Shown: positions 63,053 through 64,000 of the stretch, one piece after another
How the letters are laid out: every line of letters begins with the position of its first letter
Position numbering within the stretch: position 1 is the stretch's first letter
Source: Planctomycetaceae bacterium
GTDB lineage: Bacteria > Planctomycetota > Phycisphaerae > Sedimentisphaerales > UBA12454
Assembly (NCBI GenBank): GCA_021371795.1
Contig: JAJFVK010000019.1
Location: 124,001-188,000, forward strand
Direction: 5' to 3'
Length of the DNA stretch: 64,000 nt
The notes under the pieces: generated by a model
The model's input: only the letters and a program-made list of their open reading frames with translations
Databases searched by the model: none
Told to the model about the DNA's origin: nothing
Made by a program: the position numbers and the translations under genes

Positions 63053-63854
63053 ATTCAACTCCTTTGATTTCATGTTGCTGTTTAAAATATTTAATTGCGA
63101 GAATCGCTGCGCCGATTGCGCCGGTCAATTGCGGCTGCGGCGATATTTCAACTGGTCTTTCAAAAACTTTCCGGAGGGCGGTATCCATTCCATGAATCAT
63201 AGCTACACCGCCTGTAAAAATAATTTCAGTCGGCAAATTTCGTCCGGCCATACTCAAGATTCGCGATGCGATAGCGTTTTGTACTCCGCAGACGATATCG
63301 GCAGGGGAGCGTTGTTCTGCCATTAATCCCACGATTTCTGTTTCAGCGAAAACGACACACATACTGCTGATTGAGGCGGGCTGTTTGCTTTTTTTTGCCA
63401 TCATACCCAGCGCATTAAGCAGTACAGATAATTTTTTCGCGACCATTTCCAAAAAGCATCCTGTTCCGGCTGCGCAGCGGTCGTTCATTGCGAAGTCTTC
63501 AATACTGCCGCTTTCGTTCATCCGAATGAATTTGCTGTCCTGCCCGCCAATGTCTATAATCGCACGCGCATCGGGAACAAAATATTTTACTCCGGTCGCG
63601 TGGCAGGTGATTTCGGTAATTGCCTTATCGGCGAAGCTTATTGCATTTCGGCCATAACCGGTTGCGATTGTCGCGGCAACTTCGCTGTGAGATATGCCGT
63701 TATTTTTCAGTGTATTCTCAAAAAGTTCTCTTGCGAGATTTTCCTGTGCCACTCCCTGATCAATTACGCCTGTTGCGATAATTTTAGAATTATCTGAACG
63801 CATCAATGCGATTTTGATTGCTCGTGAGCCTGCGTCTATGCCGGCACAAATCAT
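63045..63854 (-). CDS. 2-hydroxyacyl-CoA dehydratase activase (HgdC/BadF-type ATPase)
   Basis: 269 aa ASKHA-fold ATPase. GIDAGSRAIKIAL and IIDIGGQDSKFIRM are nucleotide-binding elements; the bridging [4Fe-4S] ligands are Cys in NDRCAAGTGCFLE and in SSMCVVFAETEI. It reduces its partner dehydratase/reductase with ATP hydrolysis. ATGA overlap with the partner subunit gene upstream and 8-nt overlap with selD downstream, so the three are one operon. YjiL-like members near selenium genes have unknown substrates. Confidence 0.92.
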   Translation of the reverse strand: MICAGIDAGSRAIKIALMRSDNSKIIATGVIDQGVAQENLARELFENTLKNNGISHSEVAATIATGYGRNAISFADKAITEITCHATGVKYFVPDARAIIDIGGQDSKFIRMNESGSIEDFAMNDRCAAGTGCFLEMVAKKLSVLLNALGMMAKKSKQPASISSMCVVFAETEIVGLMAEQRSPADIVCGVQNAIASRILSMAGRNLPTEIIFTGGVAMIHGMDTALRKVFERPVEISPQPQLTGAIGAAILAIKYFKQQHEIKGVECD

Positions 63855-64000
63855 TTTTGCCTCCGCTGTAAAACAATTTCAATTAATGTTTCAATTTTAT
63901 TTTTTATCGGCTGCCGCAAGGAATCCGATAGCGATGGAATTTCAATTTCAAGCGTTGGAATGCCAAGTTTTTTCTTAACGATTTCTGCGATTATTGTGCC
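63851..64000 (-). CDS. 2-hydroxyacyl-CoA dehydratase subunit (HgdB/YjiM-like), 3' end only
   Basis: Last 49 codons of a gene running off the right edge: IIAEIVKKKLGIPTLEIEIP ... KIETLIEIVLQRRQK. The KKLGIP.L..E.P and closing helix fit the C-terminus of the HgdB/D-component family, and the adjacent activase supports this. Stop overlaps the activase start. Confidence 0.7.
   Translation of the reverse strand, partial: GTIIAEIVKKKLGIPTLEIEIPSLSDSLRQPIKNKIETLIEIVLQRRQK

Noticed and set aside
1-64000. CRISPR array
   Set aside because: No regularly spaced short direct repeats and no cas genes were seen.

Overview
The window looks like a chromosomal segment from a planctomycete, probably of the Phycisphaerae/Sedimentisphaerales type. 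The basis is gene content: PEP-CTERM and type I dockerin secreted proteins, several SUMF1-fold proteins, prepilin-like proteins, a HYExAFE-family protein, a planctomycete-style HU-like protein and carboxypeptidase-regulatory-like repeats. This is inference from families; no rRNA is present to confirm it.

Layout. (1) 1-16.1 kb, mostly core: an integrase tail overlapping tRNA-Arg(CCT), tex, LysM, DUF3313-like lipoprotein, FHA, HAD phosphatase, a large AT-rich KAP-type NTPase flanked by two related hairpin elements, then a compact housekeeping run (YkgJ-like, hisS, HYExAFE, bioB, rsmD, cca) ending at tRNA-Ala(GGC). (2) 16.1-18.7 kb, a scarred region after tRNA-Ala: LamG/RHS remnant, PIN/Phd toxin-antitoxin pair, partial copies of the tRNA-Ala 3' half, a 61-bp near-perfect palindrome. 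(3) 18.9-52.0 kb, a glycan-utilisation region: NanA/DapA-type lyase, LacI and XylR/AraC-type regulators, SUMF1/PEP-CTERM/dockerin proteins, Gfo/Idh and FAD oxidoreductases, AGE epimerase, beta-propeller protein, UroD-like, SDR, MFS and SSS transporters, esterase, C45 hydrolase, GH130 phosphorylase and two GH99-like enzymes. It is bracketed by ~180-bp imperfect direct repeats (17742-17926 and 52146-52328), each ending in a piece of tRNA-Ala, so it is probably an acquired island. (4) 52.4-55.2 kb: HU-like protein, small DNA-binding-like protein, MFS transporter and a duplicated MFS 3' fragment. (5) 55.2-64.0 kb: a selenocysteine locus.

The most interesting part is region 5. Two consecutive genes (55254-56576 and 56649-58046) each carry an in-frame UGA in the same motif, YG-U-GGTCS-x-SWR, and each UGA is followed at the same distance by a 7-bp hairpin with a UGG loop. 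The two stems differ by compensatory base changes. Read through, both become secreted or membrane selenoproteins of one unrecognised domain family, one with about seven membrane helices and one with a single C-terminal anchor. A thioredoxin-fold/CarboxypepD-repeat protein follows them. On the opposite strand a 95-residue membrane protein ends in C-P-T-U-V-K, again with a UGG-loop hairpin after the UGA, and lies between tRNA-Sec(UCA) and a NapH-like polyferredoxin. selD and a 2-hydroxyacyl-CoA dehydratase activase/subunit pair lie just upstream. Thus three candidate selenoproteins, tRNA-Sec and selenophosphate synthetase sit within about 9 kb.

In the glycan island, the lyase plus AGE epimerase would suit sialic acid/ManNAc catabolism, and GH99-like plus GH130 plus SSS transporter would suit mannoside or N-glycan use. 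The substrate is inferred, not shown.
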